This document shows, in pieces, positions 1 to 8,261 of a stretch of 64,000 nucleotides of DNA. Position 1 is the stretch's first letter. Every line of letters starts with the position of its first letter. The stretch is taken from the NCBI GenBank assembly GCA_022839105.1, contig JALHDH010000022.1, positions 1 to 64,000 of the forward strand, given 5' to 3'. The notes beneath the pieces were generated by a model. It was not told where the DNA came from. It searched no databases and saw only the letters and a list, made by a program, of their open reading frames with translations. Source of the stretch: a bacterium (GTDB lineage Bacteria > Vulcanimicrobiota > Xenobia > Xenobiales > Xenobiaceae). Made by a program: the position numbers and the translations under genes.

Positions 1-70
1 GTAGCTCAGTAGGCAGAGCACGTCCTTGGTAAGGACGAGGTCGGCGGTTCGAGCCCGCTCCCCAGCTCCA
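1..70 (+). tRNA. tRNA-Thr (GGT), 5' end cut by window edge
   Basis: The D arm, anticodon arm (stem CGTCC/GGACG around loop TTGGTAA, anticodon GGT), T arm (GGTTCGA) and 3' acceptor strand ending in an encoded CCA are all visible. Only the last base of the 5' acceptor strand is in the window, so about six bases are missing upstream. It lies just upstream of rpmG-secE-nusG, a common place for a tRNA in bacteria, where tuf often precedes it. Confidence 0.93.
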
Positions 71-295
71 ACAGATTCCGATGGTCCGGGTCCGGTTCCG
101 GGAACTCCAGTGCGGTCTCCGCCTGGAGTTCCGGCTGGACCAGGCTGGAGCCGGAACCAGGCGTCGGAGTCTTTTTTTTGTTCGGGGTCTCGGTGGATCC
201 GCGACTCGCAAGAACGGTGCAGGACCTGCCGCCGGCCGAGGGTGATCGTTTCGGTCCACTCGGGTTCGGGCGGCGGCAAGTGGAGGATAGAGGTC

Positions 296-460
296 ATGGC
301 CAAGAAGGAAGTCCGTCTGATCATCAACCTGGCCTGCCAGGACTGCAAGAGGCGGAACTACGCAACCAAGAAGAACCGGCAGAACGATCCGGATCGTCTG
401 GAGCTCAAGAAGTACTGCCCGTTCTGCCGCAAGCACACGGCTCATAAGGAGACCAAGTAA
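296..460 (+). CDS. rpmG: 50S ribosomal protein L33
   Basis: This 54-residue protein is a component of the large ribosomal subunit. It begins MAKKEVRLII and carries two CxxC pairs (CQDC near residues 14-17 and CPFC near 41-44), the zinc-binding form of L33. The ATG at 296 follows a GGAGG motif about ten bases upstream. A longer open frame extends upstream, but it has no family similarity there. The gene is followed after two bases by secE, the usual rpmG-secE-nusG order. Confidence 0.96.
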   Translation: MAKKEVRLIINLACQDCKRRNYATKKNRQNDPDRLELKKYCPFCRKHTAHKETK

Positions 461-462
461 TC

Positions 463-876
463 GTGGCCACCCCTGGCGGCGGCGCCGCGCGCAAGAAGAG
501 TGCACGCCGGCCCGGAGCCGGAGCCGGCACGGTCGAGAGGCCTGCTGAGGCCTCTGCGCCTCGGGCTGAATCCGCTGTGGCGGCTCGGGACGGCAAGGCC
601 CTTGCGGAGGGCGAGAAGCGCCCGGCCCGCAAGCCGGTTCGCTCCGTTCCGGCCTCCACCCCGGCAGGCGGCTTCAAGGAGCGCCTGGACCAGTTCGTGC
701 GCTTCCTCAAGTCGGTTCGCACCGAGTTGAAGAGGGTCACCTGGCCCTCCGTCAAGGAGGTTCGTGCCGCCACGATCGTGGTGATGGTCACTTTGCTGGT
801 GATCTCCGGCTATATGGGGGTCGTCGACTGGGTGCTGACCATGGTCTTCGGGACTCCGGTGGCAACCGGGTATTGA
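463..876 (+). CDS. secE: Preprotein translocase subunit SecE with N-terminal extension
   Basis: SecE is the small membrane subunit that clamps SecY in the Sec export channel. The last ~65 residues are the conserved part: an amphipathic helix ending in ELKRVTWPS and then one membrane helix (IVVMVTLLVISGYMGVV). The first ~70 residues are an Ala/Pro/Arg/Lys-rich, low-complexity extension, making 137 residues against about 60 in minimal SecE. The start is GTG at 463, two bases after the rpmG stop, with a purine-rich AAGGAG inside the end of rpmG. nusG follows. Confidence 0.93.
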   Translation: MATPGGGAARKKSARRPGAGAGTVERPAEASAPRAESAVAARDGKALAEGEKRPARKPVRSVPASTPAGGFKERLDQFVRFLKSVRTELKRVTWPSVKEVRAATIVVMVTLLVISGYMGVVDWVLTMVFGTPVATGY

Positions 877-925
877 GGGGCCGCAGGCCTTCTCGGCGAG
901 TTCTGGTCAGGAACCGGGTTCGAGG

Positions 926-1552
926 GTGATGATGGACGACAAGACGACGGAATACCGTGAGATGGCCGAGGAAGCCCATGAGGGCTCCGGAGCCTCCCCA
1001 TGCGGTGCAGAGGAACGGGACCCCCGGGCCAACTGGTACGTGATCCATACCTATTCGGGGTATGAGAACAAGGTCCGCGAGAACCTCAAGAAGCGCATCG
1101 TCTCCATGAAGATGCAGGACCAGATCTTCTCCGTCCTGGTTCCCACGGAAGAGGAGATCGAGTTCAAGGACGGCCGCAAGAAGACGGTCCAGAAGAAGGT
1201 GTATCCGGGCTACGTCCTCATCGAGATGGTGATGACGGATCAGTCCTGGTACGTGGTCCGCAACACTCCCGGGGTGACGGGATTCGTCAGTCCGGGGGCC
1301 AAGCCGGTCCCGCTGCCTCCTGAGGAGGTCAAGCGGATCAAGCAGTTGATGGGCATGGAAGCCCCCTCGAGGGTCAAGATCGACCTTCAGGTGGGGCAGA
1401 CCGTGCGCGTCGTGCACGGTCCCTTCCAGGACGTCCACGGCCTGGTGGAAGAGGTCAGCCCCGAGCGGGAGAAGGTTCGCGTCCTGATCTCGATCTTCGG
1501 GCGCGAGACCCCTGTCGAGCTGGACTTCGTCCAGGTCGAGAAGCTTTCCTGA
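926..1552 (+). CDS. nusG: Transcription termination/antitermination protein NusG
   Basis: NusG binds RNA polymerase and links it to ribosomes or Rho. The NGN domain starts at WYVIHTYSGYENKVRENL, and a C-terminal KOW domain contains the run VGQTVRVVHGPFQDVHG. At 208 residues it is slightly long because of an acidic ~35-residue N-terminal leader. Three start codons lie in a row (GTG 926, ATG 929, ATG 932) and the sequence does not decide between them. It sits between secE and rplK in canonical order. Confidence 0.96.
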   Translation: MMMDDKTTEYREMAEEAHEGSGASPCGAEERDPRANWYVIHTYSGYENKVRENLKKRIVSMKMQDQIFSVLVPTEEEIEFKDGRKKTVQKKVYPGYVLIEMVMTDQSWYVVRNTPGVTGFVSPGAKPVPLPPEEVKRIKQLMGMEAPSRVKIDLQVGQTVRVVHGPFQDVHGLVEEVSPEREKVRVLISIFGRETPVELDFVQVEKLS

Positions 1553-1649
1553 CCGACCTTTTTCGGGGCGGTCCAGACAGAAATCCCGGCTTGGCGGTTC
1601 TGCCGCGAGCCTCTGGCGGGCTCCCGCCGAGTTTTGAGCGAGGTGTGAA

Positions 1650-2075
1650 ATGGCGAAGAAGTTGAAGGCCATCGTGAAGCTGCAGGTGCCCGCCGGCAAG
1701 GCCAACCCGGCCCCGCCCGTGGGTCCGGCGCTCGGTCAGTACGGCGTGAACATCATGGAGTTCGTCAAGCAGTACAACGAGCGCACGGCCAAAGAGGTCG
1801 GGATGATCATCCCGGTCGAGATCTCGATCTACGAGGATCGCACCTTCTCGTTCATCACCAAGACCCCGCCGGCCAAGACCCTCCTTCTGAAGGAAGCCGG
1901 TCTGGAGCGGGGATCGGGAGAGCCGAACAAGAAGAAGGTCGGCAAGGTCACCTCGGCCCAGGTCCGCAAGATCGCCGAGGTCAAGATGCCCGACCTGAAC
2001 GCGAACTCGATCGAAGGCGCGATGCACATCATCGAGGGCACCGCCCGGAGCATGGGCATCGTGGTCGAAGGCTGA
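1650..2075 (+). CDS. rplK: 50S ribosomal protein L11
   Basis: L11 forms part of the GTPase-associated centre of the ribosome. The 141-residue product has normal length. It has the N-terminal proline-rich signature (KANPAPPVGPALGQYGVNIMEF) and the C-terminal RNA-binding domain ending in the conserved GTARSMGIVVEG. The ATG follows a GAGCGAGGTGTGAA leader. rplA follows 127 bases later, the usual L11-L1 pairing. Confidence 0.97.
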   Translation: MAKKLKAIVKLQVPAGKANPAPPVGPALGQYGVNIMEFVKQYNERTAKEVGMIIPVEISIYEDRTFSFITKTPPAKTLLLKEAGLERGSGEPNKKKVGKVTSAQVRKIAEVKMPDLNANSIEGAMHIIEGTARSMGIVVEG

Positions 2076-2202
2076 TTTTCTTCGAATCTTTGAGTCTTGG
2101 TCCGGCGACAGGTGTCGTCGGACTTTGCGCCGTACTCCCGTGCGGCGCCGTGGGAGGGCTCCTTCGGGGAGTCCGTCACGACCACATCAGGAGGATGGAT
2201 TC

Positions 2203-2916
2203 ATGTCCAGAAAGAGCAAGAATTACCGGCAGGCCCTGCAGCAGTACGATCGCACCGCTTCCTATTCGGTCACGGAGGCCATCGAGATCCTCAAGCGGAT
2301 CAAGTTCGCCCGCTTCGACGAGGCGGTTGAGGCCCACTTCCGCCTGGGCATCGACCCCAAGAAGAGCGACCAGACCGTGCGCAGCACGGTGGTGCTTCCC
2401 CACGGCACCGGCAAGACCCCGCGGGTGATCGTCTTCACCAAGGCGGACCGCATCAAGGCCTGTGAAGAGGCCGGCGCCGACCAGGTCGGAGCCGAGGATC
2501 TGGTGGCCCGCGTCAAGGAGGGCTTCTCGGACTTCGACATCGCCGTCGCCTCGCCCGACATGATGGGCCTGGTCGGCAAGGAGCTGGGCCGCATCCTCGG
2601 CCCGCGCATGCCCAACCCGCGTGCCGGCACCGTGACTCCCGACCCGGCCAAGGCCGTGGCCGAGCTCAAGTCCGGCAAGATGCAGTTCCGTGCTGACAAG
2701 TTCGGGATCGTCCACACCGCGATCGGGCGCGTGGGCTTCGAACCCGAGAAGATCGAGCACAACTTCCAGACCCTGTTGGGCGCCGTGGTCCGGGCCCGTC
2801 CCGCCGCCGCCAAGGGCACCTACCTCAAGAGCATCTATCTGACCACCACCATGGGGCCCAGCGTCCGCGTCGACCCGCAGAGAGCTGCCGTGGCCGCCGC
2901 CGCGACCGGCCGGTAG
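2203..2916 (+). CDS. rplA: 50S ribosomal protein L1
   Basis: L1 forms the mobile L1 stalk, and in many bacteria it represses its own operon. The 237-residue product carries the family hallmarks FTKADRIKACEEAGAD, the LGRILGPRMPNPRAGTVTPD loop and the C-terminal SIYLTTTMGPSVRVD. I chose ATG 2203 because AGGAGG lies just upstream (about 2188-2194) and similarity starts here; the frame is open further upstream without similarity. A strong hairpin directly follows, so the operon appears to end here rather than run into rplJ-rplL. Confidence 0.96.
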   Translation: MSRKSKNYRQALQQYDRTASYSVTEAIEILKRIKFARFDEAVEAHFRLGIDPKKSDQTVRSTVVLPHGTGKTPRVIVFTKADRIKACEEAGADQVGAEDLVARVKEGFSDFDIAVASPDMMGLVGKELGRILGPRMPNPRAGTVTPDPAKAVAELKSGKMQFRADKFGIVHTAIGRVGFEPEKIEHNFQTLLGAVVRARPAAAKGTYLKSIYLTTTMGPSVRVDPQRAAVAAAATGR

Positions 2917-2940
2917 TCTCGAATCCGGGCTTCGTCCCGT

Positions 2941-2975
2941 GAATCGTGGCCGACCTCGGAGGTCGGCCACGATTC
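2941..2975 (+). terminator. Perfect 17-bp hairpin after rplA
   Basis: GAATCGTGGCCGACCTC and its exact reverse complement are separated by one base, and TTTGTTTT follows. This fits an intrinsic terminator closing the rpmG-secE-nusG-rplK-rplA operon. It is symmetrical, so it could also act on the other strand. Confidence 0.85.
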
Positions 2976-3222
2976 TTTGTTTTCGGATCCTGCTTCCGGC
3001 AGGCCTGGACGGCATCCGTTCCTCCCCGGGGCGAGTGCGCCCTGTGTTGCCCTGCCCTGGCCCTTCCGGGCTTTCGGACCTGCCACGAGGTCCTGGATGG
3101 GCCAGGGGGGGCTGGCGCGGCCTGGGGCCGGTCCTGGCCAGGAAAGGCGGACTTCAAGAACCGGCCTTCGGAGAGGGGCGGCCCCTCGGGGATTCGGGCC
3201 TGGAAAATCTTCGGGGAAATGC

Positions 3223-3251
3223 TTGACAGGGAGGATCGGACCCGCTAGAAT
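3223..3251 (+). promoter_or_regulatory. Sigma-70-type promoter for tRNA-Ala
   Basis: TTGACA at 3223-3228 and TAGAAT at 3246-3251 are separated by exactly 17 bases. The tRNA starts 13 bases after the -10 box. The ~250 bases between the rplA hairpin and this promoter hold no gene that I can recognise. Confidence 0.85.
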
Positions 3252-3264
3252 TCCAACTTGTGAC

Positions 3265-3340
<76 letters not shown>

Positions 3341-3357
3341 GGATGAAGATACAAGGC

Positions 3358-3385
3358 GATGGGGTCCGCTCTGGCGGGCCCCATC
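3358..3385 (+). terminator. Terminator after tRNA-Ala
   Basis: GATGGGGTCCGC pairs with GCGGGCCCCATC (one T-G wobble) around a TCTG loop and is followed by TTCGTTT. The position just after the tRNA supports a terminator. About 180 bases with no recognisable gene follow, up to the next promoter. Confidence 0.75.
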
Positions 3386-3569
3386 TTCGTTTCCTGAAAA
3401 TGGATGCTCCTCGGGCAGGGAAAGGGCTCCTCGGGTGGCGAAGCCTAGGCTCTCGCGTGGTTCCACCTGGCGCGGCATCTGGTCGGGCGAAGGGGATTCA
3501 ACCGGGGGGACGGGTCTGGAACCTCGATTTCATGGGACTTCAGTAGGACCCGGACGGGGTTGACTGAAG

Positions 3570-3578
3570 TGCTATAAT
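3570..3578 (+). promoter_or_regulatory. Extended -10 promoter
   Basis: TG at 3570-3571, one base, then a perfect TATAAT at 3573-3578. No good -35 box stands at the usual distance, as is common for extended -10 promoters. It would start transcription near 3585, upstream of the small gene at 3665. Confidence 0.6.
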
Positions 3579-3664
3579 GGGTGCAGACTTGGGCAGGCCT
3601 GTTTCTTTTTTTCCTTCCCGGGTTCGCGCTCTCACTCGAGCTGAAAGAGAGAGAAACCAAGCCA

Positions 3665-3958
3665 ATGGCGTATCGGCCGTGCAGGTTCCGGAGTTCGGTG
3701 CTGGGGATCTTCCAGTGCGAAAAGCACATGTTTCAGCATTCCAGCCCGGAAATCTACAATGAACTCTATGAGTTCTGCCTGGAGAATGTTCCGGATCGCT
3801 TCTGCAGCTACGTGGACTTCGGATTCAGCCTGGAGGGCGAGCGCCCCCGGATCTTCATCAACTGCACGCATCCCTACCAGTCCCGCCCGTTGAAGAGCTT
3901 CCGCGACTGCATCGAGGAATGCGACTATCACGACAAGGAAGGCGAGTCGCTGGGTTAG
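3665..3958 (+). CDS. Small protein of unknown function (97 aa)
   Basis: I do not recognise this family. The product begins MAYRPCRFRSS and is rich in aromatic residues and cysteine (six Cys, including FQCEKHMFQ and DCIEECDYHD). It has no membrane segment. I chose ATG 3665 because the upstream in-frame start at 3581 would lie before the transcript start predicted from the TATAAT at 3573, and because a GAGAGAGAAA purine run precedes 3665. A hairpin closes the unit, so it is probably a single-gene transcript next to, but separate from, the radical SAM gene. Confidence 0.7.
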   Translation: MAYRPCRFRSSVLGIFQCEKHMFQHSSPEIYNELYEFCLENVPDRFCSYVDFGFSLEGERPRIFINCTHPYQSRPLKSFRDCIEECDYHDKEGESLG

Positions 3959-3987
3959 CCCGGTTGCGGCACTTCCCTTTGAGGTCG

Positions 3988-4015
3988 AGAAGCCCGGGGT
4001 TGGCCCCGGGCTTCT
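3988..4015 (+). terminator. Hairpin after the 97-aa gene
   Basis: AGAAGCCCGGGG and CCCCGGGCTTCT form a perfect 12-bp stem with a TTGG loop, 30 bases after the stop codon. The T tract after it is poor. It separates the small gene from the radical SAM gene. Confidence 0.65.
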
Positions 4016-4109
4016 GCGTCCAGGCAGGGAGATGCCGGATCGGCCAGGGACCCGGGAGGGGCAGGGAGAATCTCTGGGAAAGTCTCGAACCGTTGCAGAG
4101 CCATCCTGG

Positions 4110-5417
4110 ATGACACTGATTGACCAGCCGTTGACCCTTGCCACCGCTCCCTTCGTGGCCCGACGGGAGTACTTCGGTTGTCTGGTGTACGACCGTCGTC
4201 GTCGGGATTATATCCCCTTCGATCAGGACGCCCTGCACATCTTCCGACGCAGCACCGAGATCCCGTTGGACGAGGTCCATCGGGAGCTGGCCGACAAGGT
4301 GACCCGCCAGTCCTTCGACACCTTCGTCCAACTGTGCGCCAGCATCGACCTGATGAAGGAAGGCCGTTTCCAGGGCGTCTTCCTGGGCAACGAGGTGGCC
4401 GAGCGGACCCAGCATCTCTCGGCTCCCACCCGGCTCTTCCTGCAGTTGACGCGCTATTGCAACCTGGCCTGCCGGCACTGTTGGGCCGATGCCGGAACCG
4501 CCCGCCCGCGCGAGTTGACCATCCTGGAGGTCCGGGCGCTTCTCGACCAGATGGCCGAGATGGGCACCTTCAAGCTGCAGCTCGGCGGGGGAGAGCCCCT
4601 GGGCCGGGGGGATGTCTTCGAGATCCTCGAACATGCGAATTTGCAGGGCCTCAGCGTCGGGATCTCCACCAATGCGACCATGGCCACCCGGGCGGTGGCC
4701 CAGAGGCTGGGCGAGCTGGGCGTCGAGAGCTTCAAGGTCAGCATGGAGGCCGGCAGCGAGAAGAGCTACGACTATATCCGCAATGATCGGGCTTATCGCA
4801 AGGCCATCCGAGGCATCAGGAACCTCAAGGAGTTCTGCCCCGGATCCGAGCTGTACTTCCACGCGGTCCTGCAGCGCGACAACCTGACCGAGATCCCCGC
4901 GCTGATCAAGCAGGCCGAGAAGCTCGAAGTCGCGCGGATCGTCTTCGATGTGGCCGTCCCGGTCGGACGGGCCCGGGAGAACTCCCGGATCCTGCTTTCC
5001 CAGGAAGAGGCCTTCCACGCGCTGGACCTGGCACGCCGCATCGGCGCCTCCTCCCGGGTGGAGGTGGAGGTCATGGGCCAGGTGCCGCCTCTGGTCCGCA
5101 AGAAACGCGTCTTCGAGGGTTTCGGCTGCGAATGCGGACAGTTGCACTGCCATGTCTCCTCGGACGGAGTGGTGGCGGCCAGCGGCTTCGTGAGCAGCAC
5201 GCTTCCGGCCGGAAACATCCGCGAGACCCCCTTGCGGGAGATCTGGAACTCCGGCCACGGACTGAAACTCCTGCGCAGCAACCCTGGCAACAACATCTGC
5301 AAGTCCTGCGAGCATTTTCGCTCATGTCGCGGGGGGTGCCGGACGCGAACCTATGCGACCCTGAGCGCCCTGACCGAGCCGGATCCCCTCTGCAGGATCG
5401 CGCGGGAGGCGCGTTGA
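4110..5417 (+). CDS. Radical SAM/SPASM protein with RRE-like N-terminus
   Basis: This 435-residue protein is built like a peptide-modifying radical SAM enzyme. Residues ~10-85 (from RREYFGCLVYDRRRRDYIPF) resemble a PqqD/RRE-type winged helix that binds precursor peptides. The radical SAM core follows with CNLACRHC (Cys 117, 121, 124) for the 4Fe-4S cluster and a GGGEPL motif. The C-terminal SPASM region has GNIRETPLREIW, CKSCEHFRSCRGGC and a final DPLC. The usual Cys after the DGVV turn is replaced (VAASGF). The start is either ATG 4110 or ATG 4032; I prefer 4110 because similarity begins near it, but neither has a strong Shine-Dalgarno. The next gene starts two bases after the stop. Its substrate is unknown. 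Confidence 0.87.
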   Translation: MTLIDQPLTLATAPFVARREYFGCLVYDRRRRDYIPFDQDALHIFRRSTEIPLDEVHRELADKVTRQSFDTFVQLCASIDLMKEGRFQGVFLGNEVAERTQHLSAPTRLFLQLTRYCNLACRHCWADAGTARPRELTILEVRALLDQMAEMGTFKLQLGGGEPLGRGDVFEILEHANLQGLSVGISTNATMATRAVAQRLGELGVESFKVSMEAGSEKSYDYIRNDRAYRKAIRGIRNLKEFCPGSELYFHAVLQRDNLTEIPALIKQAEKLEVARIVFDVAVPVGRARENSRILLSQEEAFHALDLARRIGASSRVEVEVMGQVPPLVRKKRVFEGFGCECGQLHCHVSSDGVVAASGFVSSTLPAGNIRETPLREIWNSGHGLKLLRSNPGNNICKSCEHFRSCRGGCRTRTYATLSALTEPDPLCRIAREAR

Positions 5418-5419
5418 CG

Positions 5420-5602
5420 ATGCCATCCCTCCAGAATGACGGGATTCGGGCTGCCTTTCCGGAGTGTCCCGCCTGTGATGAACCGGTCGATTTTTCGGAC
5501 CTGGCCCTGAACGAGCAGACCACCTGTCCACATTGTGGGGCCTGCGTGCTCCTGGTTCGCCTCGACGGCATCCTGATGCTGTTGAAGGACGGGTGGGCCT
5601 AG
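5420..5602 (+). CDS. 60-aa double-CxxC zinc-ribbon-like peptide
   Basis: A 60-residue peptide with CPAC (residues 16-19) and CPHCGAC (36-42), ending in a hydrophobic tail (CVLLVRLDGILMLLKDGWA). The two CxxC pairs suggest a small zinc ribbon similar in size and layout to LysW-type carrier proteins, but the C-terminal EDWGE-like tail of LysW is absent. The ATG lies two bases after the stop of the radical SAM gene, so the two are very likely translationally coupled. It may be the substrate, a carrier or a partner of that enzyme. This is inference from position only. Confidence 0.75.
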   Translation: MPSLQNDGIRAAFPECPACDEPVDFSDLALNEQTTCPHCGACVLLVRLDGILMLLKDGWA

Positions 5603-5625
5603 GAGTCCGTCGGGAGGCTTTGCTG

Positions 5626-7259
5626 ATGGGGCAGTCGGTCAATCCAGCCTGGCAAGGGGGCCAAAGGCTGCTCCTGGGCCTTGGGGGAGCCCTGGTGGCT
5701 CTCTCTGCCTTCCTGGCAGGGGACGAGAGGAGCGCTTCCCTCCATCCCTGGGGTGCTGCCGGCAGCGCCCTGGCCCTCCTTGGACTGACGCTGCTCTCCC
5801 TGAAAGCCGGAACCTTCCGTCCCGCCTCTGGCGCCTGGAAGGCCCTCACGGTGTCGCAACTCCTGGCCTGTCTGGCGTTGGCCTGGTGCACCGGCGGAGC
5901 TCTCAGTCCGGCGTATTTCCTGGTCGCCTTCCTGGTGGGGCGCCTGCCCCGGTGCCCGATGCGGTCTTCTTCGGGGCGGCGATCCTGGCCTTGCCGCTCT
6001 TCGGATCGTTCGGTCTGCTCGTCGCAGCCCTCCAGGGAGGAGCCCTCGCCGAGGTCCTGGGTGAGAGCTCGCGCCGCCTGGAAGCGGCCTATGCCACCGC
6101 CCGCCAGCAGGCCCAGGAACGCGAACGCCGCGAGCAGGAACTCTATGACAAGCAGCGCCAGTTGGCGGGGCTGATTCACCTTTCCCAGCAGCTCTCGTCG
6201 ATCCGCCAGCCCGACCAGTTGCTGGCCATGGTCGCCCGGATCGCCAAGGACGAGATGAACTCCGCCATCTCCCTGGTGGCCCTGGTGCACGGCCGGGAGC
6301 TGAGGGTGGTGTGCTCCCACGGGCTCTCCCAGCTCTCGGTCGAGGCCTTCCGGCCCCGGGTTGGAGCCGGTCCCCTGGGAGGTGTCGTCGTTTCCGGAAA
6401 GGGGATCCGCCTGGGCGAGGCGGACGGCGAGGCCTGGCGGCAGAGCCTGGAGGGGGTCCGCGAGCGGGTGCGCACCCTTCTGGCGGTCCCCATCCAGAGC
6501 CCCCACGAGAAGCTTCCCGTCGGGATCCTGGCGGTGGGGAACCTGCTGGTGGGTGAGGCCTACGAATCCGAGCATGAGGATTTCCTCGGGCTCCTGGGCA
6601 CCGATGCCGCCATCGCGCTGCACAACCTCAGCCTCTATTCCGAGTTGGAGCGTTCCTACTACGAGATCATCCAGGCCCTGGCCCAGGCCATCGAGGCCAA
6701 GGACCCCTACACTTCGGGCCATGTGGCTCGGGTCCGCACCTATGCCACCCGGCTGGCCAAGGCCTTGGGCCTGCCGCAGGAGGAGATCGAGCTGATTTCC
6801 AAGGCGGCCATCCTCCATGATGTCGGCAAGATCTCGGTTCCCGACAAGGTTTTGATGAAACCGGGCACCTTGACCGAGGAGGAATTCGAGGTCATGAAGT
6901 CCCATGTCGAGAACGCCCTGCATATCCTGAAGGATATCCGGTCGCTTCCTCCGCGGGTCTTCGAGATGGTCCTGCACCACCACGAGCGCTACGATGGGGG
7001 AGGCTATCCGCACGGGCTCAAAGGCGAGGAGATCCCTCTGGGAGCGCAGATCATCGGCCTGGCGGACACCTTCGACGCGATGACCTCCGACCGACCCTAT
7101 CGCAAGGGCTACTCGGCCGAGGAGGCCCTGGCCCGCATGGAGGAGGCCATGGGGACCCAGTTCAATCCCCGCCTCTTGAAGGCATTCTTCGGTCTTTTCG
7201 AATTCCGCACCAGGAGGCCGCTGACCTTGAAGCTTCGCGAAGGCCAGGAGGACAGATGA
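5626..7259 (+). CDS. Membrane GAF/HD-GYP phosphodiesterase, apparent frameshift at 5937-5940
   Basis: HD-GYP proteins hydrolyse cyclic di-GMP. Reading from ATG 5626 (GGGAGG at 5612-5617), the first ~105 residues hold several membrane helices and end in YFLVAFLVG. The frame then shifts by one base at a GGGG run (5937-5940). The continuation (GGAPAPVPDAVFFGAAIL) carries more membrane sequence, a coiled segment, a GAF domain and the HD-GYP domain. Key motifs are HDVGK (His-Asp near 6816-6821), HHHERYDGGGYP (GYP near 7002-7010) and LADTFDAMTSDRPYR. One extra G would restore a continuous gene of about 544 residues, so a sequencing or assembly indel is likely, though a true break is possible. The stop overlaps the next start (ATGA). 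Confidence 0.85.
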
Positions 7260-8185
7260 CCCCGGAGGGGATCCAGGCCCTGCGCGGCCGATTCGCCGGA
7301 ACCCGCCACCTGCTCATCGGGCTTGAGGGGGAGGTGGATGCCGAGGTCCTGGCCTGCGGTCTGGCTCTTCGGGAGGCTCTGGGGGGAGCGGGCAGGACGG
7401 TCGCACTCACCGGCCTGGAAGGCCTGCCCCGGTCCCTGCGCGAGCTCTTCGCCTCCCTGGACCTGGAGATCCCATCCGATCCCCTGGAGGGGGCCTTCGA
7501 CCTGAGCCTGAGTCTCGGGGGCGGGCGGGCGTTGGAGGCCTCCTGGGAAGGCGGGAGCCTGGAACTCTTCGGAGGCTGTCTTCCGGAGGGCTCGTTTGCC
7601 GGGGCCCGGACCCTGGGAGAGGGGGTCTTCGATCTCCTCGAAGACCTGGGCTGCGGATTCCATGGACCGGTCGCAAAGGCCCTGTACGTGGCCATTTCCT
7701 GGGCCACCGACTCCTTCCAGAATGAGCTGGTGACCGCGGCCACCCACTCTCGGGTGGCCCATCTGCTGGAGTCTGGAATCCCCGCGGATCTGCTGGCCCG
7801 CCGACTCTTCCGGGAGGATTCCCTGGCCTTCCTCCGCCTTCTGGGCAAGGTGCTCGCGCAGTTGGAAGTGGCCTTGGACGGGCGCGTGGTCCTCGGCTCG
7901 GTCTCCCGTGAGGACCTCCGGGAATTCGCCTGCGAGTCGGATCTGGCCCACCGGCTTGCAGGCCGGGTCGATCAGGTTCGGAAAAGCGAGCTGGTGGTTC
8001 TCTTCCTCGAGCAGGAGGATGGAGCCTTCCAGACGGTTCTGCGCTCGCGTCGCCTCCCGGCGCATCGGATCGCGGCTCTCTTCGGGGGGCGGGGCGAGGC
8101 ACGACAGGCCCGCTTCCTCTTGACCCTGCCCCGGGCCGAGGCCACCTCCCGCGTCTTGGAGGCCCTCGCCGCTCCCGACTTCTGA
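7256..8185 (+). CDS. Degenerate DHH/DHHA1 (NrnA-like) protein
   Basis: The 309-residue product follows the layout of NrnA-type phosphoesterases, which degrade nanoRNA, pAp and pGpG. A first block, GEVDAEVLACGLALREAL, occupies the place of the usual DxDAIGS motif. A linker (AKALYVAISWATDSFQNELVT) matches the family's GLLTDTGSFR region, and a DHHA1-like end follows. The catalytic IDHH motif cannot be found; that stretch reads LSLSLGGGRALEASW. It may therefore be inactive or have a changed function. It overlaps the HD-GYP gene by four bases, so the two are probably co-translated. Confidence 0.65.
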   Translation: MTPEGIQALRGRFAGTRHLLIGLEGEVDAEVLACGLALREALGGAGRTVALTGLEGLPRSLRELFASLDLEIPSDPLEGAFDLSLSLGGGRALEASWEGGSLELFGGCLPEGSFAGARTLGEGVFDLLEDLGCGFHGPVAKALYVAISWATDSFQNELVTAATHSRVAHLLESGIPADLLARRLFREDSLAFLRLLGKVLAQLEVALDGRVVLGSVSREDLREFACESDLAHRLAGRVDQVRKSELVVLFLEQEDGAFQTVLRSRRLPAHRIAALFGGRGEARQARFLLTLPRAEATSRVLEALAAPDF

Positions 8186-8221
8186 CTTTCGAACCGCGCG
8201 GGAGCCGCTGGCGGGATCCTC

Positions 8222-8240
8222 CGAGGGGGTCGGCCCCTCG
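8222..8240 (+). other. Small hairpin upstream of the LON-domain gene
   Basis: CGAGGGG and CCCCTCG form a 7-bp stem with a 5-base loop in the 73-base gap before the next start. There is no T tract. It may be a weak attenuator or simply a chance structure. Confidence 0.3.
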
Positions 8241-8261
8241 ACGCCGAAGGATCAGGGCGTG

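Noticed and set aside
3559..3578. TTGACT close to TATAAT as a normal -35/-10 pair
   Set aside because: The spacing is only about seven bases, so TTGACT cannot act as the -35 box; the extended -10 explains the site better.
3581..3664. Signal-peptide-like N-terminal extension of the 97-aa gene (start at 3581)
   Set aside because: The TATAAT at 3573-3578 would start transcription near 3585, after this codon, and a better start follows at 3665.
5420..5602. The 60-aa peptide as LysW, the amino-group carrier protein of lysine/arginine synthesis
   Set aside because: It has the two CxxC pairs but lacks the C-terminal EDWGE-like end on which substrates are loaded, and the arginine genes here are of the acetylated type.
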